Shown here: in pieces, positions 1 to 5,077 of the stretch | Layout of the letters: every line of letters begins with the position of its first letter | Numbering within the stretch: the first letter of the stretch is position 1 | Assembly (NCBI GenBank): GCA_028707415.1 | Contig: JAQWBC010000095.1 | Span: forward strand, 1 to 5,077 | Source of the DNA: Candidatus Izemoplasmatales bacterium | GTDB lineage: Bacteria > Bacillota_I > Bacilli_A > Izemoplasmatales > Hujiaoplasmataceae | Direction of reading: 5' to 3' | DNA length: 5,077 nt | Position numbers and translations under genes: made by a program | The notes under the pieces: generated by a model | Databases searched by the model: none | Seen by the model: only the letters and a program-made list of their open reading frames with translations | What the model was told of the DNA's origin: nothing

Positions 1-1
1 C

Positions 2-328
2 GTATTTGGTTTAATGACAATGTTAAGAGCAAAATTAGCGGCAATTCCCAATGTCATTATCAATAGCAATGAGTGTTGCTTGCCACACATTTTTAATTTA
101 AGTGTATTATCTAAGGATGCACATACAATGGCAAATATTCTTGATAATTCGGGAATCATGGTTTCGATCCAAACTGCATGTTTTTCAGGAGCGAAGCGTT
201 CCGATTCTGTTTTTCGTTTAACAAACGATGAGCGCAGAGCTCAAACCAGCATTCGCATCAGCCTTTCATATCTCACGACTTTCGATGAAATTAATGCTTT
301 GGTCGATGTCATCGGAAAAGAGGCTTAA
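2..328 (+). CDS. Cysteine desulfurase, NifS/IscS group (C-terminal part, 5' truncated by window edge)
   Basis: This is the C-terminal ~108 residues of a PLP-dependent class V cysteine desulfurase, which takes sulfur from L-cysteine as an enzyme-bound persulfide for Fe-S cluster or thio-nucleotide synthesis in the cytoplasm. The frame is open from base 2, so the ATG at 14 is internal and the true start lies upstream. Visible family features are the HIFNLSV strand, the catalytic-cysteine loop VSIQTACFSG (Cys codon at 179-181), and the following segment SIRISLSYLTTFDEINALV, which matches the 'SIRiSls..Tt.eEId' end of the family. The relatively long Cys loop points to group I (IscS/NifS) rather than SufS; this comes from memory of the family, not an alignment. 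The PLP lysine and N-terminal domain lie outside the window. The next gene starts 1 bp after the stop, so the genes are probably co-transcribed. Which sulfur acceptor it serves cannot be told from here. Confidence 0.9.
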   Translation, partial: VFGLMTMLRAKLAAIPNVIINSNECCLPHIFNLSVLSKDAHTMANILDNSGIMVSIQTACFSGAKRSDSVFRLTNDERRAQTSIRISLSYLTTFDEINALVDVIGKEA

Positions 329-329
329 A

Positions 330-593
330 ATGGAAATAATCCGGTTTTCTGCTTTATGGTGTATGAGCTGTCTGGTCATGAAATCGCAATGGAATAAAGT
401 ATTGAAACATTATCCCGATTTGGTTATTACTGATTTTGATTATGATGATCAACCACTAAAAGTTGCGCAATATAAAGTCGGAAACATATTGCCAGTGGTT
501 ATTTTCGAAGATGATAATAAGGAAGTGTTACGAATTACCGGTGAGAAGAGCTATAATGAGTTGATTAAAATTATAGGTACACTCGGGTTATGA
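330..593 (+). CDS. Small thioredoxin-fold protein with WCMSC active site
   Basis: The 87-residue product is a minimal thioredoxin-like protein with no signal peptide or membrane segment, so it is predicted cytosolic. It begins with a beta-strand (MEIIRFSA) running straight into the active site W10-C11-M12-S13-C14. The cis-proline expected opposite the active site is P55 in GNILPVVIF, followed by the usual beta-beta-alpha end with G71. It lacks the ~20-residue N-terminal strand and helix of classical thioredoxin (about 105-110 aa). ATG 330 is chosen because it lies 1 bp after the desulfurase stop with an AGAGG at 319-323. An in-frame ATG at 228 would overlap the desulfurase by 100 bp and place non-thioredoxin sequence ahead of the fold. 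Its TGA stop overlaps the next ATG (ATGA, 590-593), implying translational coupling. I infer that it passes electrons to the downstream CcdA-like membrane protein. A role in handling desulfurase persulfide is possible but only suggested by position. Confidence 0.85.
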   Translation: MEIIRFSALWCMSCLVMKSQWNKVLKHYPDLVITDFDYDDQPLKVAQYKVGNILPVVIFEDDNKEVLRITGEKSYNELIKIIGTLGL

Positions 594-1816
594 AAACAAT
601 TATAAAAATCTTTGTTATCATCATTTTGATGACATTTACTATTTATCTATCCACAACAAAAGCGCAAGCTGATACTCCCATCGTTATTCATTTTTTTTAT
701 CAAGAAGCATGTCCTCGTTGTCATGAAGAAAACAACTATTTGATTGGACTCGAATCGGAAAACAGTGGTGTGACCATCATCAGATACGAAATATCCGATG
801 CATTGAGTATGGCATTGTTTGATGAAACATATAATGCTTTCAATAATTCATCGATAGAATACAATCTTCAACATGGAGCGCCTTTTACTGTGATTGGTGG
901 GTATGCCTTTTCGGGCTTCAATGATCAAAGTGCAAATGATATTGAAAAGTTGATTTTACGTTACAGTAATCGTCAATATGTTGATATTGTCCAAAAAATT
1001 ATTAATGACGAAGTAATTGAAACTGATGATTTTGATACTCTCGAACTTGAAGCTGTTGATATAGTAACGTTGCCGATTCTTGGTGACTTGAGTGTTGAAA
1101 ACCTTTCCTTGGGATTGACAGCCATTCTTTTAGGCTTTGTGGATGGCTTTAATCCTTGTGCTATGTGGATCTTAGTGTTTTTAATTGCTTTACTTGCCAA
1201 TCAAAAAAATCGAAAACGAATGTGGATTCTTGGCTCGACTTTTTTGTTCACATCGGCCTTGGTATACTTTTTGGTGATGATGGCTTGGATTCAATTAGCA
1301 AGTTCATTCACTCAGGTTGTCTGGATTCGGATCATAATCGGGATTATTGCTTTGTTATTAGGCGCTTTAAATATAGTGAAATTTATTAAAACAACAAAAA
1401 CTTCTGAAGTGGGTTGCGATTCTACTAGCGTCAAACAACGAGGTAAAATTGTTGCAAAAATCAAAAATATTGTATCGGAACAAAATTTGTTATTAGCCTT
1501 AATCGGAATTATTATCTTGGCAGTTTCGGTGAACGTAATTGAACTTGCTTGTTCAGCTGGGTTTCCTTTGCTCTTTTCTCAGATCTTAGCTTTCAATCAA
1601 GTCACTTTCGGAACTTCAGTTATGTATACAATTTTGTATGTGATATTTTTCATGCTAGATGATTTAATTGTTTTCTCCTTAGCGATGATTACGCTTAGGG
1701 TGAGCGGAATCACAAATAAATACTCCAAGTTTTCGCATTTAATCGGCGGAATTATTATGATTTTGATTGGGTTTTTACTAATTTTCTTTCCAAGTATTAT
1801 TATGCTTAACTTCTAA
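590..1816 (+). CDS. Exported glutaredoxin-like domain fused to CcdA/DsbD-type thiol-disulfide transporter
   Basis: The 408-residue membrane protein has three parts. Residues 1-27 form a hydrophobic signal or anchor ending in KAQADTP. Residues ~30-125 form a thioredoxin/glutaredoxin-fold domain with the CxxC motif C41-P-R-C44 and a cis-proline at P98 (GAPFTVIGG). Residues ~172-405 form six predicted membrane segments (about 174-203, 211-233, 242-263, 299-322, 341-369, 383-404). Segment 1 carries GFNPC (C190) and segment 4 carries ELACSAGFP (C321), the paired cysteines expected of the CcdA/DsbD membrane domain. Basic loops (NQKNRKR near 204-210; Lys/Arg-rich 264-292) fit the cytoplasmic side by the positive-inside rule, placing the CPRC domain outside. 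The likely role is carrying reducing equivalents from the cytosol outward to reduce exported thiols. It overlaps the preceding thioredoxin gene by 4 bp and has only a weak Shine-Dalgarno (AGGT at 575-578), consistent with coupling. The extracellular substrate is unknown. Similar fusions are known to me in Clostridia-type genomes under generic names. Confidence 0.88.
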   Translation: MKTIIKIFVIIILMTFTIYLSTTKAQADTPIVIHFFYQEACPRCHEENNYLIGLESENSGVTIIRYEISDALSMALFDETYNAFNNSSIEYNLQHGAPFTVIGGYAFSGFNDQSANDIEKLILRYSNRQYVDIVQKIINDEVIETDDFDTLELEAVDIVTLPILGDLSVENLSLGLTAILLGFVDGFNPCAMWILVFLIALLANQKNRKRMWILGSTFLFTSALVYFLVMMAWIQLASSFTQVVWIRIIIGIIALLLGALNIVKFIKTTKTSEVGCDSTSVKQRGKIVAKIKNIVSEQNLLLALIGIIILAVSVNVIELACSAGFPLLFSQILAFNQVTFGTSVMYTILYVIFFMLDDLIVFSLAMITLRVSGITNKYSKFSHLIGGIIMILIGFLLIFFPSIIMLNF

Positions 1817-1848
1817 AAGGTCAGTAAAAAGGCCTTTTATTTTTATAT
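1814..1848 (+). terminator. Probable rho-independent terminator of the desulfurase-thioredoxin-CcdA unit
   Basis: TAAAAGG (1814-1820) pairs with CCTTTTA (1833-1839) around a 12-base loop and is followed by a T-rich run. The left arm starts at the TAA stop codon. The stem is short and AT-rich. A competing loopless palindrome AAAAGGCCTTTT sits at 1827-1838, so termination efficiency may be modest. Confidence 0.5.
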
Positions 1849-1867
1849 ATTTAGAAAATATTTAATA

Positions 1868-1894
1868 TTAGCACTCAATAGTTGACAGTGCTAA
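1868..1894 (+). promoter_or_regulatory. CIRCE operator 1 (HrcA binding site)
   Basis: The left arm TTAGCACTC (1868-1876) is followed by a 9-bp spacer and the right arm CAGTGCTAA (1886-1894). The CIRCE consensus is TTAGCACTC-N9-GAGTGCTAA, so 17 of 18 arm positions match (one G to C change at the inner edge of the right arm). The operator covers the -35 box TTGACA (1882-1887), so bound HrcA repressor would block RNA polymerase. The hrcA gene itself is not in the window. Confidence 0.95.
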
Positions 1895-1909
1895 TTTTTG
1901 TGATATAAT
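1882..1909 (+). promoter_or_regulatory. SigA-type promoter of hsp20, extended -10
   Basis: A perfect -35 TTGACA (1882-1887) and a perfect -10 TATAAT (1904-1909) are separated by 16 bp, with an extended TG at 1901-1902. Transcription is predicted to start near 1916, giving a leader of roughly 46 bases. With such a strong core promoter, control must be mainly by repression, which matches the overlapping CIRCE sites. AT-rich sequence upstream (about 1840-1867) could act as an UP element. Confidence 0.9.
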
Positions 1910-1913
1910 ATAA

Positions 1914-1940
1914 TTAGCACTCGAAGAAGTAGAGTGACAA
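1914..1940 (+). promoter_or_regulatory. CIRCE operator 2 (degenerate right arm), at the predicted +1
   Basis: A second perfect left arm TTAGCACTC (1914-1922) is followed by a 9-bp spacer and GAGTGACAA (1932-1940), which differs from the consensus right arm GAGTGCTAA at two positions. It begins 46 bp after the start of operator 1, five bases downstream of the -10 box, and so covers the predicted transcription start. Most of it would also be present in the mRNA leader, where the arms could form a weak hairpin. Confidence 0.85.
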
Positions 1941-1949
1941 AAATATATT

Positions 1950-1955
1950 AGGAGG
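1950..1955 (+). promoter_or_regulatory. Ribosome binding site of hsp20
   Basis: A full AGGAGG Shine-Dalgarno lies 7 bases before the ATG at 1963 and fixes that start codon. It lies just downstream of CIRCE operator 2. Confidence 0.9.
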
Positions 1956-1962
1956 AATTAAT

Positions 1963-2385
1963 ATGAATAATTTAGTAAGACGCAATAAGAGTGACCTAGA
2001 TTTTTTTGATGGTATTTTTGATGGTTTTTTTCCGCAATCATTTGATCGCACCTTTAATCATCTGATGAAAACCGATATCAAAGAACTTGACTCGGCCTAT
2101 GAACTTGTAATTGATGTCCCCGGATTTGCAAAAGAAGAGATAAAGATTAGCCTGGACAATGGATATTTAACTGTTGAAGCAAAGCATGAAGAAAACACAG
2201 AAAATAAAGAAGAACATTTCTTACACAGAGAACGTGTGGTTGGACAGATGGCAAGAACATATTATGTTGGCGATGACATCACTGAATCTGACATTTCAGC
2301 AAACTATGATAAAGGCATTCTCACATTATCAATTCCCAAACAAGGAACACTAGTAAAAGAAAAAAAATACATCAACATCAAATAA
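1963..2385 (+). CDS. Small heat-shock protein, Hsp20/alpha-crystallin family
   Basis: The 140-residue product is an ATP-independent holdase chaperone that binds unfolding proteins in the cytoplasm and keeps them refoldable by DnaK/ClpB-type machinery. Its length is normal for bacterial Hsp20. A Phe-rich N-terminal arm (FFDGIFDGFFPQSF, residues 14-27) would bind substrate and drive oligomer assembly. The alpha-crystallin domain spans about residues 36-127, with typical blocks YELVIDVPGFAKEEI (46-60), HRERVVG (88-94) and the signature ANYDKGILTLSIPK (113-126). The C-terminal I-x-I anchor is I137-N138-I139. No cysteines are present. The gene stands alone between terminators, under a strong promoter with two CIRCE operators, so it is predicted to be repressed by HrcA and induced by heat or misfolded protein. 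It resembles the IbpA/Hsp18 class, but no specific gene symbol is claimed. Confidence 0.96.
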   Translation: MNNLVRRNKSDLDFFDGIFDGFFPQSFDRTFNHLMKTDIKELDSAYELVIDVPGFAKEEIKISLDNGYLTVEAKHEENTENKEEHFLHRERVVGQMARTYYVGDDITESDISANYDKGILTLSIPKQGTLVKEKKYINIK

Positions 2386-2399
2386 TATCTCCAATTCAT

Positions 2400-2436
2400 A
2401 AAAAGGCTTTCGATTTATCGAGAGCCTTTTTATATT
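2400..2436 (+). terminator. Strong rho-independent terminator after hsp20
   Basis: The arms 2400-2413 and 2418-2431 form a 14-bp stem with a single T-G wobble (2409/2422) and a 4-base loop (2414-2417). The stem core is AGGCTTTCGA against TCGAGAGCCT, and the right arm ends in TTTTT then ATATT. The flanking A-run means it could also terminate on the opposite strand. Confidence 0.92.
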
Positions 2437-2476
2437 AAAAATGCAGGTATAAGCAATAAAAACGTTCATTATTTTT

Positions 2477-2505
2477 GTTTTTGATGTTTATTCCTATGAT
2501 ATAAT
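2477..2505 (+). promoter_or_regulatory. Predicted promoter of the addB-addA unit, extended -10
   Basis: A perfect TATAAT (2500-2505) carries an extended TG (2497-2498). The -35 region at 17-bp spacing (GTTTTT, 2477-2482) is poor, so the extended -10 would do most of the recognition. The same 9-mer TGATATAAT occurs in the hsp20 promoter (1901-1909). The predicted start is near 2512. No operator is evident. Confidence 0.7.
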
Positions 2506-2520
2506 TAAAATAGATTTGGG

Positions 2521-2528
2521 AAAGGTGG
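2521..2528 (+). promoter_or_regulatory. Ribosome binding site deciding the addB start
   Basis: AAAGGTGG lies 8 bases before ATG 2537. It lies downstream of the alternative TTG start at 2516, which would begin only a few bases after the predicted transcription start and has no ribosome binding site. This supports ATG 2537. Confidence 0.75.
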
Positions 2529-2536
2529 GAATAGAA

Positions 2537-4894
2537 ATGGCTATCTTCATGAAGTCCATCGAAACCTTGCCATATGATGCAATATTAGTAACTCGAGCAA
2601 TCGATAAAAGGGCATTTCTTTATACTGCTCACAAATCCAATCGTTTTGTTTCGCAAAAATTTATTTCTCCGAATGATTACCGGGCAAAAATAGCACCTGA
2701 TTTTCTAGCTTTTATGAAAACTGATTTTTTTATTGATCCATATTATGCCGCTAAAATGAAACCGTTTTTGAATTATGTGAATTCGAGTATGCTTGACCAT
2801 TCTGAAAAAATAGCTTTTTTGATCAAGATTCGTGAGCGTTTGCAAGCCGAAGGCAAGTATGAAGAGGCGAAAACATTATTGTTTGATGATCATCGTATTT
2901 TTTCAGTCAACGATGATTTATATGACCCATTGCTTGAAAAGTATCAAATTCGACGTTTGACCACATTTCTTCCTTTAAAAACCCCCATAATTATCAATGA
3001 ATGTATTGATAAAGATGCAGAAATCCGCGCCGTTCTCGAAAACACGGCTACTTTGATTTCGTCAGGGGTCGATATCAATAATATCAAAATAATTAATGCT
3101 CAAGGCGATGATTCAGAACGACTTAAAATTGATGCGGATGGATATGGCTTTGCCATATTTGACCGTCATCCTCGATCTTTATTTAAATTTCCTTTAACAA
3201 TAAAAGTCCTTAAACAAAGCGAAAACGAATCATTAAAATCCATATTAGAATCCATTAAATCGCATCTCGTTGATTGTTCGGAAATTGAGATTCGTGTTTT
3301 TGTCGGTTTAATGGGCATTGTTAATGATTATGGGACAACAATTCTAGATAATAATCACGATATATTCCGTTATGAGACCGAAGTTCGAACGATAAAAGTT
3401 GATGATAATATTGATGGCGTCGAAATCATAAATTTTGATGAGGTCTTACCGGATCAGAAGAATCATTACTTATTGATGAATTATCTTGATTCAGATTTTC
3501 CGGTTTTTCGAAAAGATAATGATTACCTTTCCGATAATGAGAAACGAATGTTGGGATTAAGAACTTCAATTGAAGAAAACGATATTATTCGCAATGAAGT
3601 CGAGACATTTATCAACGGAGTACCTAATCTTGTTCTTTTCTATGCAAAAAAGAACATAGTCGCCGATCAACGCCCATCTGACTTAGTAATCGACCGGGTA
3701 GTTCATAAAAAATTCATTGTTACTGAAGTAAAATCGAAGTCTTTTTCTTTAGAAAATGATCGTCGATTATATGCAAAACGACGCTTGAATCGCGAAAAAT
3801 ATGGTGTCACAACATCAGATTTTTCGTTGTTACATGCAACATTCGCTTCTTCTTGGTCACAATATTCGGCGCAATTTTCCGGAATTGATACGGTTACAAT
3901 TGAAAACCTAGTCAAAAAAGGGATTACACTATCCGCAACTTCTCTGATGGTTTTTCGTCAATGTCATTTTCGGTTTTTGTTACAATATGTTTTACGCTTA
4001 GAACAAACCGAGCAATCGTTGGAACTATCGCTGGGAAATCTTGCACATTATGTTCTTTCTCATGTTATCTATTCTCCAAATACGATTGATGAATACGCAA
4101 ATGAATACATTACCTCCGATCCGTTTTTAAACGATGATGTTAGGCATCATGTTCTTGCCAACTTGTTTGTATCCCGCTTAAAAATCGTCTCACAGTATTT
4201 GGTCGAACGAAATAAAAATTCTGCATTTTCCGATTTAGCTGTAGAACAAATATTTACTTATTTACATCCCGACGACCCTGATTTTCGAATTATGGGCAAA
4301 ATTGATTTGATTAAAATATTAGCAAAAGCCGATATGAATTATTGTATTGTCATTGATTATAAAACTGGCTCGAAACAGTTTTCCGATGAAGAGTTTCTCA
4401 AAGGATTGGATATCCAATTGCTTTTTTATCTCCATTTGTTAATAAAGTCTGGAGCGATCAAGGCAATTAAACCGGTCGGATTCTTTTTTCAACCGATTAA
4501 TATTGGAAGAATTAACAAAAACCCAGATAAAGATCCGTTTTTAGAACGATTAAAACTTGAAGGACGTTTAGTGAGAGATTACGAAGTGGCAAAATTATTT
4601 GCTGCAGAAGATCAAGTGCATGGAATTGCATATAAAAATAACGGTGACTTTCGGATAAATAATCATCTAATCGAAGAGGAAATAATTAACAACTACTTGC
4701 AAATAATGGATGGTTTTATTAGAAATGCGGTTAAAGATATTAAAAATGGGGAATTCACCATTTCACCATTACCAATTGATCATAGTAAGCCTGTATCGGA
4801 AAGTTGCGAATTTTGTTCTTTTAAAAGCATATGCTATCTTGCCAATACAAACCCAGACGTCAATACGATAGTTGTAGAAACGGAAGATGATTAA
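2537..4894 (+). CDS. addB: AddB-like subunit of the AddAB (RexAB) helicase-nuclease, short form with Fe-S nuclease domain
   Basis: The 785-residue protein is predicted to partner AddA in resecting double-strand DNA ends and preparing 3' tails for RecA. The C-terminal nuclease domain is clear: ATSLMVFRQCHFRFLLQYV with the first cluster cysteine C476; LGNLAHYVLSH with the motif histidine H504; MGKIDLI with D590; VIDYKTGSK with D607 and K609; and DIQLLFYL with Q627 and Y631. Near the end, C757-x2-C760-x5-C766 (CEFCSFKSIC) completes the four-cysteine 4Fe-4S site typical of AddB. The central part (LGLRTSIEEND, about 340-350, then LVLFY) resembles the degenerate UvrD-like helicase domains of AddB. 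It is much shorter than Bacillus AddB (about 1,160 aa), and no Walker A motif is seen at the N-terminus, so ATP use by this subunit is doubtful. The start is ATG 2537, after AAAGGTGG. AddA begins 1 bp after the stop, confirming the pairing. The family call rests mainly on the C-terminal half and this neighbour. Confidence 0.88.
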   Translation: MAIFMKSIETLPYDAILVTRAIDKRAFLYTAHKSNRFVSQKFISPNDYRAKIAPDFLAFMKTDFFIDPYYAAKMKPFLNYVNSSMLDHSEKIAFLIKIRERLQAEGKYEEAKTLLFDDHRIFSVNDDLYDPLLEKYQIRRLTTFLPLKTPIIINECIDKDAEIRAVLENTATLISSGVDINNIKIINAQGDDSERLKIDADGYGFAIFDRHPRSLFKFPLTIKVLKQSENESLKSILESIKSHLVDCSEIEIRVFVGLMGIVNDYGTTILDNNHDIFRYETEVRTIKVDDNIDGVEIINFDEVLPDQKNHYLLMNYLDSDFPVFRKDNDYLSDNEKRMLGLRTSIEENDIIRNEVETFINGVPNLVLFYAKKNIVADQRPSDLVIDRVVHKKFIVTEVKSKSFSLENDRRLYAKRRLNREKYGVTTSDFSLLHATFASSWSQYSAQFSGIDTVTIENLVKKGITLSATSLMVFRQCHFRFLLQYVLRLEQTEQSLELSLGNLAHYVLSHVIYSPNTIDEYANEYITSDPFLNDDVRHHVLANLFVSRLKIVSQYLVERNKNSAFSDLAVEQIFTYLHPDDPDFRIMGKIDLIKILAKADMNYCIVIDYKTGSKQFSDEEFLKGLDIQLLFYLHLLIKSGAIKAIKPVGFFFQPINIGRINKNPDKDPFLERLKLEGRLVRDYEVAKLFAAEDQVHGIAYKNNGDFRINNHLIEEEIINNYLQIMDGFIRNAVKDIKNGEFTISPLPIDHSKPVSESCEFCSFKSICYLANTNPDVNTIVVETEDD

Positions 4895-4895
4895 G

Positions 4896-5077
4896 ATGAA
4901 ACCAACAGTTCATCAACTTTTAGCCATCAGCCATGATGGCGAAAACATCCTTGTAAGTGCCGGAGCTGGATCAGGTAAGACAGCTGTTTTGACAGAAAGA
5001 GTAATGGCAAAATTATCAAAAGGAATTTTAATTGATGACTTGATAATATTGACTTTTACCAATGCTGCGGCAGCGGA
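4896..5077 (+). CDS. addA: AddA helicase-nuclease subunit (N-terminal part, 3' truncated by window edge)
   Basis: The first 60 residues are present and the frame runs off the window after two bases of the next codon. They show a UvrD/AddA-type superfamily 1 helicase start: a Q-motif-like segment TVHQLLAI (Q7), the Walker A motif ILVSAGAGSGKTAVLTERV (residues 18-36, with K29 as the ATP-binding lysine), and helicase motif Ia LIILTFTNAAAA. The SAGAGSGKT and TFTNAAAA forms are characteristic of AddA rather than PcrA/UvrD. AddA is the 3'-5' translocating motor and carries a second nuclease domain at its C-terminus, which lies outside the window. ATG 4896 follows the addB stop by one base (TAAGATG), with GGAAG at 4882-4886 inside the end of addB as a plausible ribosome binding site. 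The two subunits are therefore probably translated together from the 2477-2505 promoter. Confidence 0.94.
   Translation, partial: MKPTVHQLLAISHDGENILVSAGAGSGKTAVLTERVMAKLSKGILIDDLIILTFTNAAAA

Noticed and set aside
228..329. Upstream in-frame ATG extending the thioredoxin-like gene by 34 residues
   Set aside because: It lies wholly inside the 3' end of the cysteine desulfurase, adds sequence unrelated to the thioredoxin fold, and ATG 330 has a suitable ribosome binding site and typical operon spacing.
591..593. Possible TGA recoding to Trp as in Mycoplasma
   Set aside because: TGA here ends the thioredoxin-fold protein at the expected length and overlaps the next ATG; Trp residues in all genes are encoded by TGG, with no in-frame TGA inside conserved regions.
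973..1200. Minus-strand open frame within the CcdA-fusion gene
   Set aside because: Shadow frame opposite a well-supported coding region; the translation is low-complexity Ser/Thr/Lys-rich with no recognisable domain.
1156..1389. Plus-strand overlapping frame within the CcdA-fusion gene
   Set aside because: Out-of-frame reading of the membrane segments of the real gene; no ribosome binding site or family resemblance.
2454..2477. Imperfect AT-rich inverted repeat between the hsp20 terminator and the addB promoter
   Set aside because: Only about 8 of 12 positions pair and almost all are A-T, so it is within what chance gives in such AT-rich DNA; no known operator is matched.
2516..2536. TTG start giving a 792-residue AddB
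   Set aside because: The Shine-Dalgarno AAAGGTGG at 2521-2528 lies downstream of this TTG and serves ATG 2537; the TTG would be almost at the 5' end of the transcript.
3703..3915. Minus-strand open frame within addB
   Set aside because: Shadow of the addB coding strand with no recognisable motif.
1..5077. Mobile element, CRISPR array, phage defence island, tRNA or rRNA
   Set aside because: No transposase, integrase, direct-repeat array, att-like repeat or structured RNA gene was seen; AddAB is housekeeping DNA repair and the gene content looks like core genome.

Overview
The window is low-GC, AT-rich bacterial DNA from the Bacillota/Mollicutes side of the tree. This is inferred from AT-rich codons, strong AGGAGG-type ribosome binding sites, two CIRCE operators, extended -10 promoters of the TGnTATAAT form, and an AddAB-type recombination nuclease. 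TGA is used as a stop at 591-593 and Trp is encoded by TGG, so the code is the standard bacterial one. That argues against Mycoplasma or Spiroplasma and fits Acholeplasma- or Izemoplasma-like lineages or other low-GC Bacilli. No species is assigned. All genes lie on the + strand and nearly all of the window is accounted for.

Region 1 (2-1816) is the 3' part of a tightly packed transcription unit. It holds the C-terminal end of a class V cysteine desulfurase (NifS/IscS group), then a very small thioredoxin-fold protein with a WCMSC active site (330-593), then a membrane protein fusing an exported glutaredoxin-like CPRC domain to a CcdA/DsbD-type electron-transfer domain (590-1816). Gaps are 1 bp and a 4-bp ATGA overlap. 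The last two proteins look like a complete trans-membrane thiol relay: a cytosolic dithiol donor, a two-cysteine membrane shuttle and an outward-facing dithiol acceptor. A modest terminator follows.

Region 2 (1817-2436) is a single-gene heat-shock unit. A near-consensus promoter (TTGACA, 16-bp spacer, TATAAT with extended TG) is overlaid by one near-perfect CIRCE element and followed at the predicted +1 by a second, degenerate CIRCE. It drives an Hsp20/alpha-crystallin small heat-shock protein that ends in a strong hairpin terminator. HrcA repression is strongly implied.

Region 3 (2437-5077) begins with an extended -10 promoter and encodes a short AddB-like subunit (785 aa, without an N-terminal Walker A but with an intact RecB-type nuclease core and four Fe-S cysteines). 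One base after it comes the start of AddA, the UvrD-like helicase-nuclease, cut by the window edge. Together they would process double-strand DNA ends for RecA-dependent repair.

There is no sign of a mobile element, CRISPR array, tRNA or rRNA. The window looks like ordinary core genome. Its most noteworthy points are the double CIRCE on hsp20, the self-contained redox relay beside a cysteine desulfurase, and the reduced AddB.
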